Source: Sipunculus nudus (Eukaryota > Annelida > Sipuncula > Golfingiida > Sipunculidae). Taken from it: DNA of 64,000 bases. Below, piece by piece: positions 32,760 to 44,439 of the stretch (positions are counted from its first letter, which is position 1; every line of letters begins with the position of its first letter). The position numbers and the translations under genes are program-made. The notes beneath the pieces are model-generated. The model did no database searches. It saw only the letters and a program-made list of their open reading frames with translations, and was not told the origin of the DNA. The stretch spans positions 75,937,124 through 76,001,123 of the forward strand of contig CM049308.1 of the NCBI GenBank assembly GCA_026874595.1, given 5' to 3'.

Positions 32760-33500
32760 TGGTAATTGGTTATTATTTTGCTGTAGAATATTCAGTAATT
32801 ATTGTATAGCTTCTATTGGTCAACTGTGAAGTTATTGGGAATTATGCATAATGGATGGGTCAGCATAATCAATGTGAATCCAGTGTTTTTCAAAGTAACT
32901 TTATTGTTGTGATTGGTCAGTGCACAAAAATTTACAAAGGTGTCTACTGAAGCTTACGGTATCAAAAAATAATTGTATCAAATATCTTTGTCTTTGGTTC
33001 ACTATTTGTAGGTTTTTCTTTTCAAGAACTGAACTGCTGAAGCCATTGTAGTCATGTGTCGCAGAATCCAGCGAGGTTCTGACCACTTGCACCCTGACTG
33101 AGCACTCGAGCCTTTCTTCCCAACTCCTGATTTTAAACAAGTGTTAAGTGCTGGCACACAAGCCTCCATTTCCATTTCCAAAATTAGTAATTGATTTCTA
33201 GATTTAAGTAGCATTGCATTTCTTTGTACTTGCTTTACTTAGTACTATCTGTTAATCTGCTTTTAACATTGAATGGTGGATATATCTACTATTAAGTTTG
33301 ACCTATAAAAGGCAGAGAGCACTTAAAAATGCAAGGATGCCTAAATTTTAACAATTATTTATTTTATTTATGACGATATTACTTTTATTTTAAGAATATT
33401 TTTTGTATTTTTTTATTTTATGTAAATCAAAATCTGGTGGTGGTAATTTGAAACCTCCATAAAGTTTTTTCACTATGTTAATGGTCTTATCATTAATAAC
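32760..33500. other. No gene recognised
   Basis: AT-rich with TTTATT runs; possibly the 3' UTR and intergenic space after the two-exon gene ending at 32743. A minus frame (33214-33002) has no recognised domain. Confidence 0.35.
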
Positions 33501-33539
33501 CTGAATTGTTGTGTGCGTGTCTTGTTGTGTGTGTGCCTT

Positions 33540-33900
33540 ATTTTCAAACCTCTATGGGTTGGGGGAGGGTGGGGATGTAATCCAAACACTGTGCATCCCG
33601 AAACATATCAGGCTAGGCCCTTATATTTATTACACAGGGGTACATATTCCAAACTCTAGGGGGGGGGGAGTATATCCTGACCCTCCCAAAACATATTAGG
33701 CAAAAATTAGTCCGGAGGGGGGCATATCCCCAAAACATGTTAGGCTGGGCCCTTGCATATCCCAAAACATTTTTCTATTAATAGCCTGAGCCCTTATATT
33801 TATTATACAGGGTATATATACCTAACCCTGGGGGGGGGCATATTCTGACACTCCCAAAACATATGAAACATATTAGGCAGGACCCTTATATTCATTAGCC
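33540..33900. repeat. G-rich tandem repeat (about 90-110 bp)
   Basis: Three to four diverged units containing GGGGGGG runs, CATATCC and CCCAAAACATATTAGGC. The plus strand has many close G-runs, so quadruplex formation is possible. Not coding. Confidence 0.65.
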
Positions 33901-33912
33901 AGAGATGCATAT

Positions 33913-34648
33913 TGTTATGGAGTAGGAAAGTGCATATTTGTGACTTAACACATATTTCAAGGAATATTTCACATTTCATATTTCACAAATTTAAGCTCAG
34001 TTTCAGGCATGTCAGACTGAACAATTAATGACTTCTCATAATTGATGACACCCGACAACCAGTCATCCGGTCACACACATATAGGCTTCTCTCCCAGTTT
34101 AATCAGAGAACAGTACACCAAACCATTAAGGTCTATTTTAAGTCTGTACAAACAGAAATAGTGTCACAGAATGACTTATGTGTTTAGTCTTTATGAGGGA
34201 ATGGTAGAACACAATTAAAACATGTTATTTTATGAGACTCCGCATGTGTATATAAGCACTGTCCTCCAAATAGGACTTGTAGGTCAGTCTATAACTGGAT
34301 GTATGTCAGGTCAGACTTGGGATTTTCCATAGAACTTTTGTCCAAGCAGATCTCACGAAAGGTAGGAGGAACACTTATAACTCTGATGTAATTGTGACCT
34401 ACTTTGAGTCATCCAATAAGGTTTAGCTTTTATGACGAAATGCAGAAATATGGATATGTACATCTCATATGTCACGTGTAAGCTCTGTAACAAAACTATC
34501 TGTAGTGCGCGCTGAGAGTCAGAGTGAGTCAGGGAGGCTGGGCGGCTCTCTCGGAGAGAGAGATTGTCCCAGATCGCTTGCTATTGAATAAAGACTTCTA
34601 TCATCAAACTGGTCTTGGAACATTGTCTGCCACGCGCATCAGCAACCG
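33913..34648 (+). repeat. Candidate LTR
   Basis: TGTTATGGAGTAGG start and TGTGATACA end, with TATATAAGC (TATA-like, ~34250), GAATAAAGAC (poly(A) signal, ~34585) and short R/U5-like sequence between. Directly downstream are three diverged ~30-bp repeats of GTATCATTATGGTGGA...CCGGG, where a primer site would lie. No second copy exists in the window, so it is an incomplete element or solo LTR with leader. Tentative. Confidence 0.45.
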
Positions 34649-34649
34649 T

Positions 34650-35460
34650 ATGTGATACAGTGTGGGGACATCCCCAACCCCACATTGTATCATTATGGTG
34701 GATACCGGGTCTTGTATCATTATGGTGGAGACCGGGTCCCGTATCATTTTGGTGAATGAACCGGGATTCACTTCCAGCACATCAGCAGCAGAAACGATGG
34801 CAATGCTTCCAGCTGGAGTGAAGAATGAAGATCCCCTCTGGCAACCACAGGTGCCATTGACTGGTCTCCCATCTCACAACTGCATTGGAACCTCACACAG
34901 GTACTGGATCACAGCCTAACATCAAGAATGCCACCCTGCTGCTTAAGGTACCAAACTTTGCTATGAACTCTCTCTTCGAACTTTAACTTGGCTGCAGTTT
35001 CTCAGTACTCTGCTTGAGAAGATCAAAGACCCTCTCTGTATCTTTAAACCAAAAGAACACTGTAAATCAGCATATTGCTTTAACCGTGACTTCAAGTTGC
35101 AAAAATGACATTTTTCGCTAAAATAAATGCTGTGATATCTCAGCCTGAGATCATCATTGTTCCTGACCAGCCACATCAAAAAAATCAATATCGGGACAAG
35201 CCAGCTTCGGGCCTATGTCAACAATACTACTGGCCATACCACGTGCACTGTGTGTATCTCACAACAAGTTCCTCGCTATGTTCCTGCAACTACCAGAAGC
35301 AGATTCGCCGTTCTACTGTTATCTTCTGCATCACCTTCCATACCATGACTCCAGAAAGAAAAAAAGAAGCCAAGTCAGCAGAGAAGACCACAGAAGACCA
35401 AAAGAAGACAAGATTCCTGAGGTAATGAAAAACAAAACCAGAGACTCTGAATTTTAAATA
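34650..35460 (+). pseudogene. Degraded retroelement-like internal sequence
   Basis: Follows the candidate LTR. Frames such as FAKINAVISQPEIIIVPDQ and INIGTSQLRAYVNNTTGHTT overlap in different phases over the same bases, suggesting frameshift decay. No catalytic motif of protease, RT or integrase is seen, so class is unknown. Confidence 0.3.
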
Positions 35461-35469
35461 CCCAATGTA

Positions 35470-38400
35470 AAATTTGGGGCATTTCAGAACATTTTGCATG
35501 TATATGTTGTGAAACAAAAAAAATATGTGTGTAGTAATCAATAACTTTCTCTTATTGATGTGTCATAATTGTAAAATGATATAATTTATAGTGTGTCTAT
35601 CTTATTGATATGGTTAGGAATAAGTTTACAAGACCACAGCAAAAGGTGTAGAACTGTCAATGTTAGATTTGTTACAGTAATGTCTATCTAAGACGTTAAT
35701 ATGCAATGTCACAAATTACTATATTGATTTCTAAAGTAGAGAACATGAAACACCAACAACATGTTATCTTTCATTTATATTGAGAAATTCTCATGTGTTG
35801 TTCCATACCAAATCTACAGGTATCATAATGCTCTCTTGGCTAAATTTAATGGAATGGTAGCACATTGTGTATTCAAAGCACAATGCGATGCTTATTTTCA
35901 ATTGTCACAGTTTGGTCCTCAAACACGGGTTCACTGGAGGCCCCCCAATATATAGGGAATTTGGACAAACTGGGGAGTGTGATGACTCCAAAAATCAATA
36001 ATGCACTGACCTGTGGTCACATTATTGCCTCAAACAAGGGTTTGATTTGGTTAACCTCATTAATAGCTTGAAATGCCAGGCAAGATATGTAGGTTAACAC
36101 AGGAATTCTTCTCATAGGAATTTCACATTCACGCGTACTATGACAGACATGTTTCATGAGTAATGCATTCTGGTCACTGCATTCATGCTACTGATAACCC
36201 ATAAACCAAGATGTGGAATGACAAGGATTTCGATCATTACCATTACTCATAATTTAATTCATCATTCTGCAGATGTATGTTTAATCTTACACATAATGAG
36301 CTCACAATAAAATTACCATCTTAACTCCTATATATAGGTTCTGATTGATACATGCACCTGTCGGAGAATTATTTCGTATTTCCTAAACATGTTTTGACTC
36401 ATATTTCGCCTTGCTCCTGCACAAAAAAGGGTAATAAATGGGAACCTATGTACACATTCCTCTGTCGTTAGGAATGACATTATGTCTGTCATGTACTTAT
36501 CCGCTGGTAAGGTACACCAGTTGTGTTTTGCTAAAGGAGTAGCAAATCAACCATCCATTATTCACAAGTCAACTTGTCCCAATGGCAAGTGTGAAAGCCA
36601 AGATATATTTTGAATCATTAGTACTGATCAACACACAGAGCAGATTGTCATATACCTGTTGCTGCTAGAATGTAGGTTTAGGAAACGCAGGTGTTTTATT
36701 TGATGTTGGTTTCAGTTCAGTCGCGATTCCGTGAGAATTGGTTCCTGTCAAACATAATCTAGACAGTTCCCTGTTCCAGCACTGTTATGTCGATTTAAAA
36801 AACAATGCACCTACAAACTTTATTTTCTCACACTTTGGTCTCTGGAGGCGTGTTCATTTTCATATTCATGCCTTGAACGACAGGTCTCATAATATTGTAA
36901 GGCGATAGGCCAAAAGCGATCAGGATGTGTGACGTAGGCATGAGTGTATATGCTAAGGACACCAGGGTAAAATCACAAGCTCCTAGGTCAGCACGCTAGA
37001 TAGTGGCGCCTAGTCGTACGACCGTCCAGAGGAGGGTCAGAGATTGCCAGTTAACGGATCAGCAGAGGGACGATTTTCCATAGTATTGTTTGTAAGAGTC
37101 TGAGGGTGGCCAGCGTAGCTCACTAACGGACTTGTGAGTTATGTTTACAGAAGGACTTCTTAATATCCGATGTGTATCAGCCGTGGTGAAGCCCAGTGAA
37201 CAGACCAGTGGACAATTAATACGCAGATCGTTGTGTCTGATACCGAACATTGTCATGAGCTGTGGCATATTCGTGTACAGATATTTGATTTATAATGAGT
37301 GGATTACAGTGGCAGCTGCATGTTTTACTGACATTGTCAGATTGAGATAACAGTGAAGGCTTCGAGCCTATCAGTCAATCTTTCGGATAAATGTGTGCCT
37401 AGGAGATAGAGACTGTGTTAAACCAGTGAACTGTTTGACGGCTAGAAGCTTCTGTGTATCGTGTGTACTGTGTTAAACCACCAGAACTCGAGAACATTCC
37501 CCCCAAAGACGTCACAGGCGACGGTCATGTGACCAGTAGACTTGGTGGTTTGAGAACGTTCCATGAACTGTGTAAACATCGTTACAGGATAAAACAGGAC
37601 TGTGTGATTATAAGTATTAATATGGCATCAACATATTTTGTACGTATCATTTGTGTGGAACGCCTTCTCCAGAAAAAAATGCACATTTATTTTCTTCATT
37701 ACATTTTAGTTAATGTGTTAAACCATATCAGGGTCATTATGTTACACACGACTTTCTCTTCTTTTTGAGTATATGTGTGAGCTTCAGCCATCTGAATTCA
37801 CCATTTAAAAGAACCTGGAAACCATTCCTTCGGGAGTGTGACAGCATCTCTGAGGAAATGGCTCGACAAACATACAAACAGTAAACCTGAAGCTGCCATT
37901 AATAAGCTGGCGACTATATCTAGAATGGATTCATTACTCAAAAAAAAAAAAAAAGCTCCAAATGGTCCCATTTTTCATGTAGCCGTGATAACACGAAACA
38001 GTAGGCATTTATATACGGCTCGAGAGCCTAACAGCCAGTAAAGCAATTCGTAGATCTATTGTCAGAGGGCCGCTTGACAGGCATGACACTTCAGCATATG
38101 AACTTCAAAATATGATCCCAACACGCATTTCATATAAAGGCTAATCGAAAATATCCTTTGGTTACTAAAACAGCTTCGAACGTTTTGTTTTGGACAAACG
38201 AACAAGAGGCTCCTTTTCGTTCTAGTCCAGTGAAGGTACCACGCTAACCCTGGAACCTATATCTGGCTCTTCCTCACTGTTTGTGTTATATTTGATATCA
38301 GTTCTAAGATTGTGCATCTCGACTTTTGCATTTCCATTTAACTCTATTCTGTACAGCAAAGGTAACTAGTTTTCAAAGCGATTCAGTAACAAAGAACTTG

Positions 38401-38500
38401 AATGTTTAAAGGCATGGATTTGGACAGGCATGGATCGTCTTCTGGTGTGAGAGCCTTCAAAATGAAATGCCAAGTGATTAAACACATTGGCAATAACCTG
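35470..38500. other. No gene recognised
   Basis: Mixed AT-rich sequence. A segment at 36890-37560 with CGTACGACCGTCC, TGTGTTAAACCA repeats (37411, 37470) and ACGTCACAGGCGACGG looks like part of an unidentified LTR or promoter-type repeat, but termini cannot be fixed. A 14-A run lies at 37941-37954. No exon with splice support. Confidence 0.35.
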
Positions 38501-39950
38501 TTAAATATCTCGTCTTGTGGCCCGTATTTAGTAACATGCTACAAGGTGATGCGACAAATCATGTTCAGGGGAAACTGGTAACCCAGATGAATGGGATACA
38601 GATATTTTCACTCCAAACAGATGCACGGACAGAGGCCACGCAGAAATGGTTGTAGGTGACGCCACCTGCTTTGTATTCAAGATGAAGCTATCAAAGACCA
38701 TGGACTTGCAACATTTCAGACCAATACTGGACACCACTCTTGCGATGTGCATTGTTCGAGGCCATATAAAACTAGAATATGTCCAGAGGACTGTGTTCTC
38801 CACCAAATGGGTATGTGAGAAATGTGTAATTTGGCTGGGGATGAATATTGGTGGCACTGTAGGATTTTTCCCACAGATAATAGAAAACAACACAGAATTT
38901 TAGGTTTAAATTACCAAGTAGCTGAAATAACTGTCCTTTATATTATACTGCCAGTCTGACATTTACACGTGATAAACAGGGAGCTAGAAGGGTCGCGGCA
39001 GACTACTGAACTTCGCCTTATGTCCATTATCCTTTAGTCCCTTAACACGTCTAAATGACTAAACCTAGTGCTGACCAGACATGTCCCCACGTCTGCATCA
39101 TTCAAATGCACACAGAAGAGTGAGGAGGCCGGAACATTCCTGGCTGTAGGCCAGCCTACTTGACAATAGGGGTGGCATTGATGGGCGAGTCCGAATACTG
39201 ATAGCTGACGGGTAGTAGGCCTGATGTCTTACAGCACCACTATCCTCGTGAATAAAATAAAGCAACCCAGTTCTATGGGCATGTAAAATGTCAGGCCTAT
39301 TCATCAAGCCACTCCTGAGGTATGTGCATAGATGGAAGCTTCGTCAAAACGGTTGTGGTTGGCACAATCATTGTTGACAATTGAGTATGAGAATGCTATC
39401 CAAGATGTCTGGACATGCATAATTTCAGGCCAGTACATCAAACCGCTGCTGACAAATGACACATGCAAAATCACAGGAGCTGACGCCAAAACTCCTGTGC
39501 ACGAGATAAAAGGATCTATGGAGTATGGACATGCATAATTTCAGGCTAAAATGTAAAACCATTCCTGCGAGGTGAGATTTTTACCAAACTTTATACATGG
39601 ATGGACACCATTCAAAAACGGATGTAGATGGTGTCACCATATTTATATGAGAAAGCTATTCAAGATGTATGAGAAGGCAAATTTTCGGGAAAATGTTTCA
39701 AACCACTCCTGAGATATACCAGAACACATGCAAAACCATTGCAGGTGGAGCCACTAGTCCTCTGTGCAAAATAAAGCTATTGAAGATGTCGTACATGCAG
39801 ATAGCATACTGACATGTGAAACTACTTGTTAGATGTACTTTAAACCGACTACGGCTGCATGGGTGGAGACTACTCAAAAAGGTTGAAAGGTTGTGCCACC
39901 AGTCTTGTGTATGTCAGGCTAAAATGCCAAAGAGATATTTACTTTAGAGA
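38500..39950 (+). repeat. Highly diverged members of the GGTGGCGCCACC tandem family
   Basis: Units of roughly 150 bp with GGTTGTAGGTGACGCCACC (38651), GATGGTGTCACCA (39629), GCAGGTGGAGCCACTAG (39743) and GGTTGTGCCACCAGTC (39888), each followed by a block like AAAGCTATTCAAGATGTA and CATGCATAATTTCAGGC. The same order is seen in the 56-58 kb array. Open frames on both strands here (38528-38903) are not genes. Confidence 0.6.
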
Positions 39951-41684
39951 TATTTACATGAATCAGGCCTTGAAAATCAAGCTAGGGGTGGGGGAATTTC
40001 ATAGCTTATCTCAGTACATTTTCCAGGGTTTATAAGATTTAAATATTCAATAAGTTGGTTACTACACAGTATTTTCTACACTATTTTAACAAAAAGTTGA
40101 TGATTTTTATGTTTGTAGGTACTAATTGATGGCTGATGAGCAAAACAGAAATATTTCACAAGCAGAGGACCACACTCCAAGAAAAGGCTTCAAAGATGAA
40201 AATCATGCAGCAATTCACTGGACCAATAACAACAAACAAATTTTTATCAAAAGACATGGATAAGTTTATTTAGATAAATAAAAATAACCACTTTAACAGT
40301 ATGCCATTTTATTCATTATCTCATGTTCTCAATGCCAGTTGTTCATAAACAGGTATTGTGAAACAGTCGTGTCGGTGCACACAATGAAGATGGTCTGAAA
40401 CTATGGTAATGAATAACCACTAAATCCAGTCAAACAGATTTTGATATTATTAATTCTGGTGACAAATTATGCAAGTAGATTAAGAACTGAACTCCAAACA
40501 ATGGAGTATTTACAGTAACAAGTGACCCAGGGGTCATGACGCTCAGCTGACCAGGAAGACATTGACAAAAGTAATTTTATCATCTGAATGTCAAATTTGA
40601 ATGAAATACTTTTTCCAAACTTGACCTTTTGTATAAAATCATCCAATATTCATTGGGGTACTATGGAGCTCTGTAGCATGAAGGATATGGGTAACAGACA
40701 CCTATTTTCAAGGTTTACAAGATGACTTTTCAGGGGTCTCCCAGCATGTCAAAAAATAAAATTCTAGGTCCAGTTATTATGATTTGTGCCCTGTTAACAA
40801 ATCCAAATGTTTATTCTGGGGGGTATTTCAAAGCCGCATAGGATGAAGGATATGGGTAACAGAGATGTAATTTCAGGTGCACAAGGAGACTTTTCAGGGG
40901 CCTCCCAGCATATCAAGAAAGGAGATTCTAGGTCAAGTCATTATAATTTGTGCTCTGTTAACAGATGACCAAATCTTTATTCTGGGGAGTACTTCCGAGC
41001 CCCAGAGCATGAAGGATATGGGTAACAGGGACCTTATTTCGGGTTTCCATGTAGACCTTTTATGGGCTTCCCTGGAGGTGAGGACAGAAGATTCTAGGTC
41101 CAGTCATTATGATTTGTGCCCTGTTAATATATGACCAAATCTTTATTCTGGGGGGTACTTCAGAGCCCCATAGCTCACAGAATATGGGTAACAGGGACCT
41201 TATTTCGGGTTTCCATGTAGACCTTTTATGGGCTTCCCTGGAGGTGAGGACAGAAGATTCTAGGTCCAGTAATTATGATTTGTGCCCTGTTTACAGATGA
41301 CCAAATGTTTAAAGATCACAAATGTAGAGAAAAAAAATCGTAAAAAATAAAAAAAAATATAGGTGGCGCCACCAATCTCCAGAAATTGATGAAACACTCC
41401 ATGATCAATATCAATGCAAAGAATCATGGTGATTAATGCATTAGTTGTTCAGATACTTGAGCTTTTGTATTAAATTTTGCATTATTCTGTGGGGTACTTC
41501 AGAACCCCATAGCTCGAAGAATATAGGTCACAGCGACCTAATTTCAGGTTTACAAGGAGAATTTCCATAGACTTCCCAGGATTTCAAGTAAGAAGATTCC
41601 CGTTCTAGCTGTTACGATTTGTGCCCTGTTAACAGACAGACACCTGGATGGCCGGACGGACGACGGACATAAGGTGATCCCTAC

Positions 41685-41713
41685 AGCTCAGATGACTTTC
41701 AGTCAGCTGAGCT
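41685..41713 (+). repeat. 3' hairpin of the tandem-repeat element (internal copy)
   Basis: A 13-nt arm AGCTCAGATGACT, loop TTC, and arm AGTCAGCTGAGCT; one A/G mismatch. It is followed by AAAA. Confidence 0.9.
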
Positions 41714-44401
41714 AAAAATTGAAAAAAAACAGGTGGCGCCACCAGAATGCAGAAACTGATGAAACATTTCATGATCAATATCCATGCAAAGAATCATGGT
41801 GATAAATATAATAATTGTTGAGATACTTGAGCTTTTGTATCAAATTTTCCATTATTCTGGGGGGTACTTCGGAGCCCCATAGCTCAGAGGTTATGGGTAA
41901 CAGAGACCTAATTTCAAGTTTTTAAGGAGACTTTTCATGGGCCTCTCAGCATGTCAAGAGAGAAGATTCTAGGTCCAGTTGTTACGATTTGTGCCCTGTT
42001 AACAGATGTTCATATCTTTAAAGGTCTCAAAAATAGATAAAACATTCGTAAAAAAAAACCCGAACAAATACAGGTTGTGCCACCAGTCTGCAGGAACTGA
42101 TGGAACACCTCTTGATCAATAGTTATGCCACAAATCATGACCATCAGTGATGTAGTTATTGAGATATTGTAGTTTTTGTATGAAATTTTTGACTACTCTG
42201 GGGGGTACTTTGGGGCCCCATAGACCGAAGGATATGGGTAACAGAGACCTAATTTCTGGTTTCCATGGAGACTTTTCATAGGTCTCTCAGTGTATTGAGA
42301 ATGAAGATTCTAGGTCCAGTCATTACGATTTGTGCCAGGCTAACAGATGACAGCATCCTTAAAGGTCTCAAAAATAGAGAAAGAAATCGTAAAAAAATCA
42401 AACAATATAGGTGGCGCCACCAGTCTGCAGGAACTGATGGAACATCTCATAATCAATATGTATGCCAAAAATCATGACCATCAGTGATGTAGTTATTGAG
42501 ATATTGAAGTTTTTGTATGAAATTTTTTACTACTCTGGGGGGGTACTTTGGGGCCCCATAGCTCGAAGGATATGGGTAACAGAGACCTATTTTCTGGTTT
42601 CCATGGAGACTTTTCATAGTTCTTCTAGTGTGTTGAGAATGAAGATTCTAGGTCCAGTCGTTACTATATGTGCCATGCTAACAGATGACAGCATCCTCAA
42701 AGGTCTCAAAAATAGAGGAAGAAATCGTAAAAAAATCAAACAATACAGGTGGTGCCACCAGTCTGCAGGAACTGATGGAACATCTCATAATCAATATGTA
42801 TGCCAAAAATCATGACCATCAGTGATGTAGTTATTGAGATATTGAAGTTTTTGTATGAAATTTTTACTACTCTGGGGGGGTACTTTGGGGCCCCATAGCT
42901 CGAAGGATATGGGTAACAGAGACCTAATTTCTGGTTTCCATGGAGACTTTTCATAGGTCTTCTAGTGTGTCGAGAATGAAGATTCTAGGTCCAGTTATTA
43001 CTATTTGTGCCATGCCAACAGATGACAGTATCCTTAAAGGTCTCAAAAATAGAGGAAAAAATCGTAAAAAAACAAACAATACAGGTGGCGCCACAAGTCT
43101 GCAGGAACTGATGGAACATCTCATAATCAATATGTATGCCAAAAATCATGACCATCAGTGATGTAGTTATTGAGATATTGAAGTTTTTGTATGAAATTTT
43201 TGACTACTTTGGGGCCCCATAGCTCGAAAGGATATGGTTAACAGAGACCAAATTTCTGGTTTCCAAGGATATTTTTCATGGACCTCTCCGTGTGTCAAGA
43301 ATGAAGATTCTAGGTCCAGTCGTTACTATTTGTGCCATGCTTGTGACAGCATCCTTAAAGGTCTCAAAAATAGAGGAAAAAATCGTAAAAAATCGAACCA
43401 TAAAGGTGGCACCACCAGTCTGCAGGAAGTGATGACACATCTCATGATCAATAGTTATGCCACAAATCATGACCATCAGTCAAGTAGTTAATGAGATATT
43501 GAAGTTTTTGTATGAAATTTTTTACCTTTCTTGGGATACTTTGGGGCTCCATATCTCGAAGAATATGGGTAACAGAGACCTAATTTCTGGTTTCCATGGA
43601 GACTTTTCATAGGTCTCTCAGTGTGTCAAGAATGAAGATTCTAGGTCCAGTCTTTACGATTTGTGCCTTGTTAACAGATGTTTACATTTTGAAAGGTCTC
43701 AAAAATAGAGAAAAAAATTCGTAAAAAATTGAACGATACAGGTGGCGCCACCAGTCTGCAGGAAGTGATGGAACATCTCATGATCAATATGTATGACAAA
43801 AATCATGACCATCAGTCCAGTATTTAATGAGATATTGAAGTTTTTGTATGAAATTTTTTTACTTTTCTCGGGGGTAGTTTGGGGCCCCATAGCTGGAAGG
43901 ATATGGGTAACAGAGACCTAATTTCTGGTTTCCATGGAGACTTTTAATAGGTCTCTCAGTGTGTCGAGAATGAAGATTCTAAGTCCAGTCATTACGATTT
44001 GTGCCTTGTTAACAGATGTTCACATTTTTAAAGGTCTCAAAAATAGAGAAAAAAATTCGTAAAAAATCGAAAAATACAGGTGGCGCCACCAGTCTTCAGG
44101 AACTGATGGAACCTCTCATGATCAATATGTATGCCAAAAATCATGACCATCAGTCAAGTAGTAAAGGAGATATTGAAGTTTTTGTATGAAATTTTGGACT
44201 TTTCTGGGGGGTACTTTGGGGCCCCATAGCTTGAAGGATGTGGGTAACAGAGACCTAATTTCTGGTTTCCAAGGAGATTTTTCATGGACCTCCCAGGATG
44301 TCAAGTAAGAAGATTCCAGTTCTAGCGGTTACAATTTGTGCCCTGTTAACGGACAGACGCCCGGAAGGCTGGACGGTCGACGGACAAAAGGTGATCCCTA
44401 T

Positions 44402-44430
44402 AGCTCAGATGACTTTCAGTCAGCTGAGCT
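44402..44430 (+). repeat. 3' hairpin of the tandem-repeat element (terminal copy)
   Basis: Identical in sequence to the hairpin at 41685-41713: AGCTCAGATGACT, TTC, AGTCAGCTGAGCT, then AATAA. Marks the right end of the 40.5-44.4 kb element. Confidence 0.9.
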
Positions 44431-44439
44431 AATAATACC

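Larger units (their letters stand above)
40517..44432 (+). mobile_element. Large tandem-repeat element with hairpin ends
   Basis: Starts ACAAGTGACCCAGGGGTCA and GCTCAGCTGACC (40517-40552). First tier: four units of about 166 bp (repeat of ATTCTGGGGGGTACTTC and GGATATGGGTAACAG at 40652-41300). Second tier: eight to nine units of about 336 bp, each with the GGTGGCGCCACC core (41362, 41730, 42411, 42748 variant, 43084, 43741, 44078). There are two 3' ends, at 41685-41713 and 44402-44430, each an identical 29-nt hairpin preceded by GACGGAC repeats and GGTGATCCCTA. This suggests two tandem or nested elements. Not coding. Confidence 0.82.

Noticed and set aside
38528-38903. Minus frame of 121 codons opposite a plus frame of 85
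   Set aside because: Lies in diverged repeat units with the GACGCCACC core; no domain or splice support.
42265-43491. Plus-strand frames METFHRSSSV...ILGPVITICA
   Set aside because: Translations of the 336-bp repeat units, appearing once per unit with drifting ends.
40517-44432. CRISPR-like or satellite-only interpretation of the regular array
   Set aside because: Eukaryotic context, no short repeat/unique spacer pattern; shared 5' and 3' ends with non-array elements show it is a mobile element with a satellite body.
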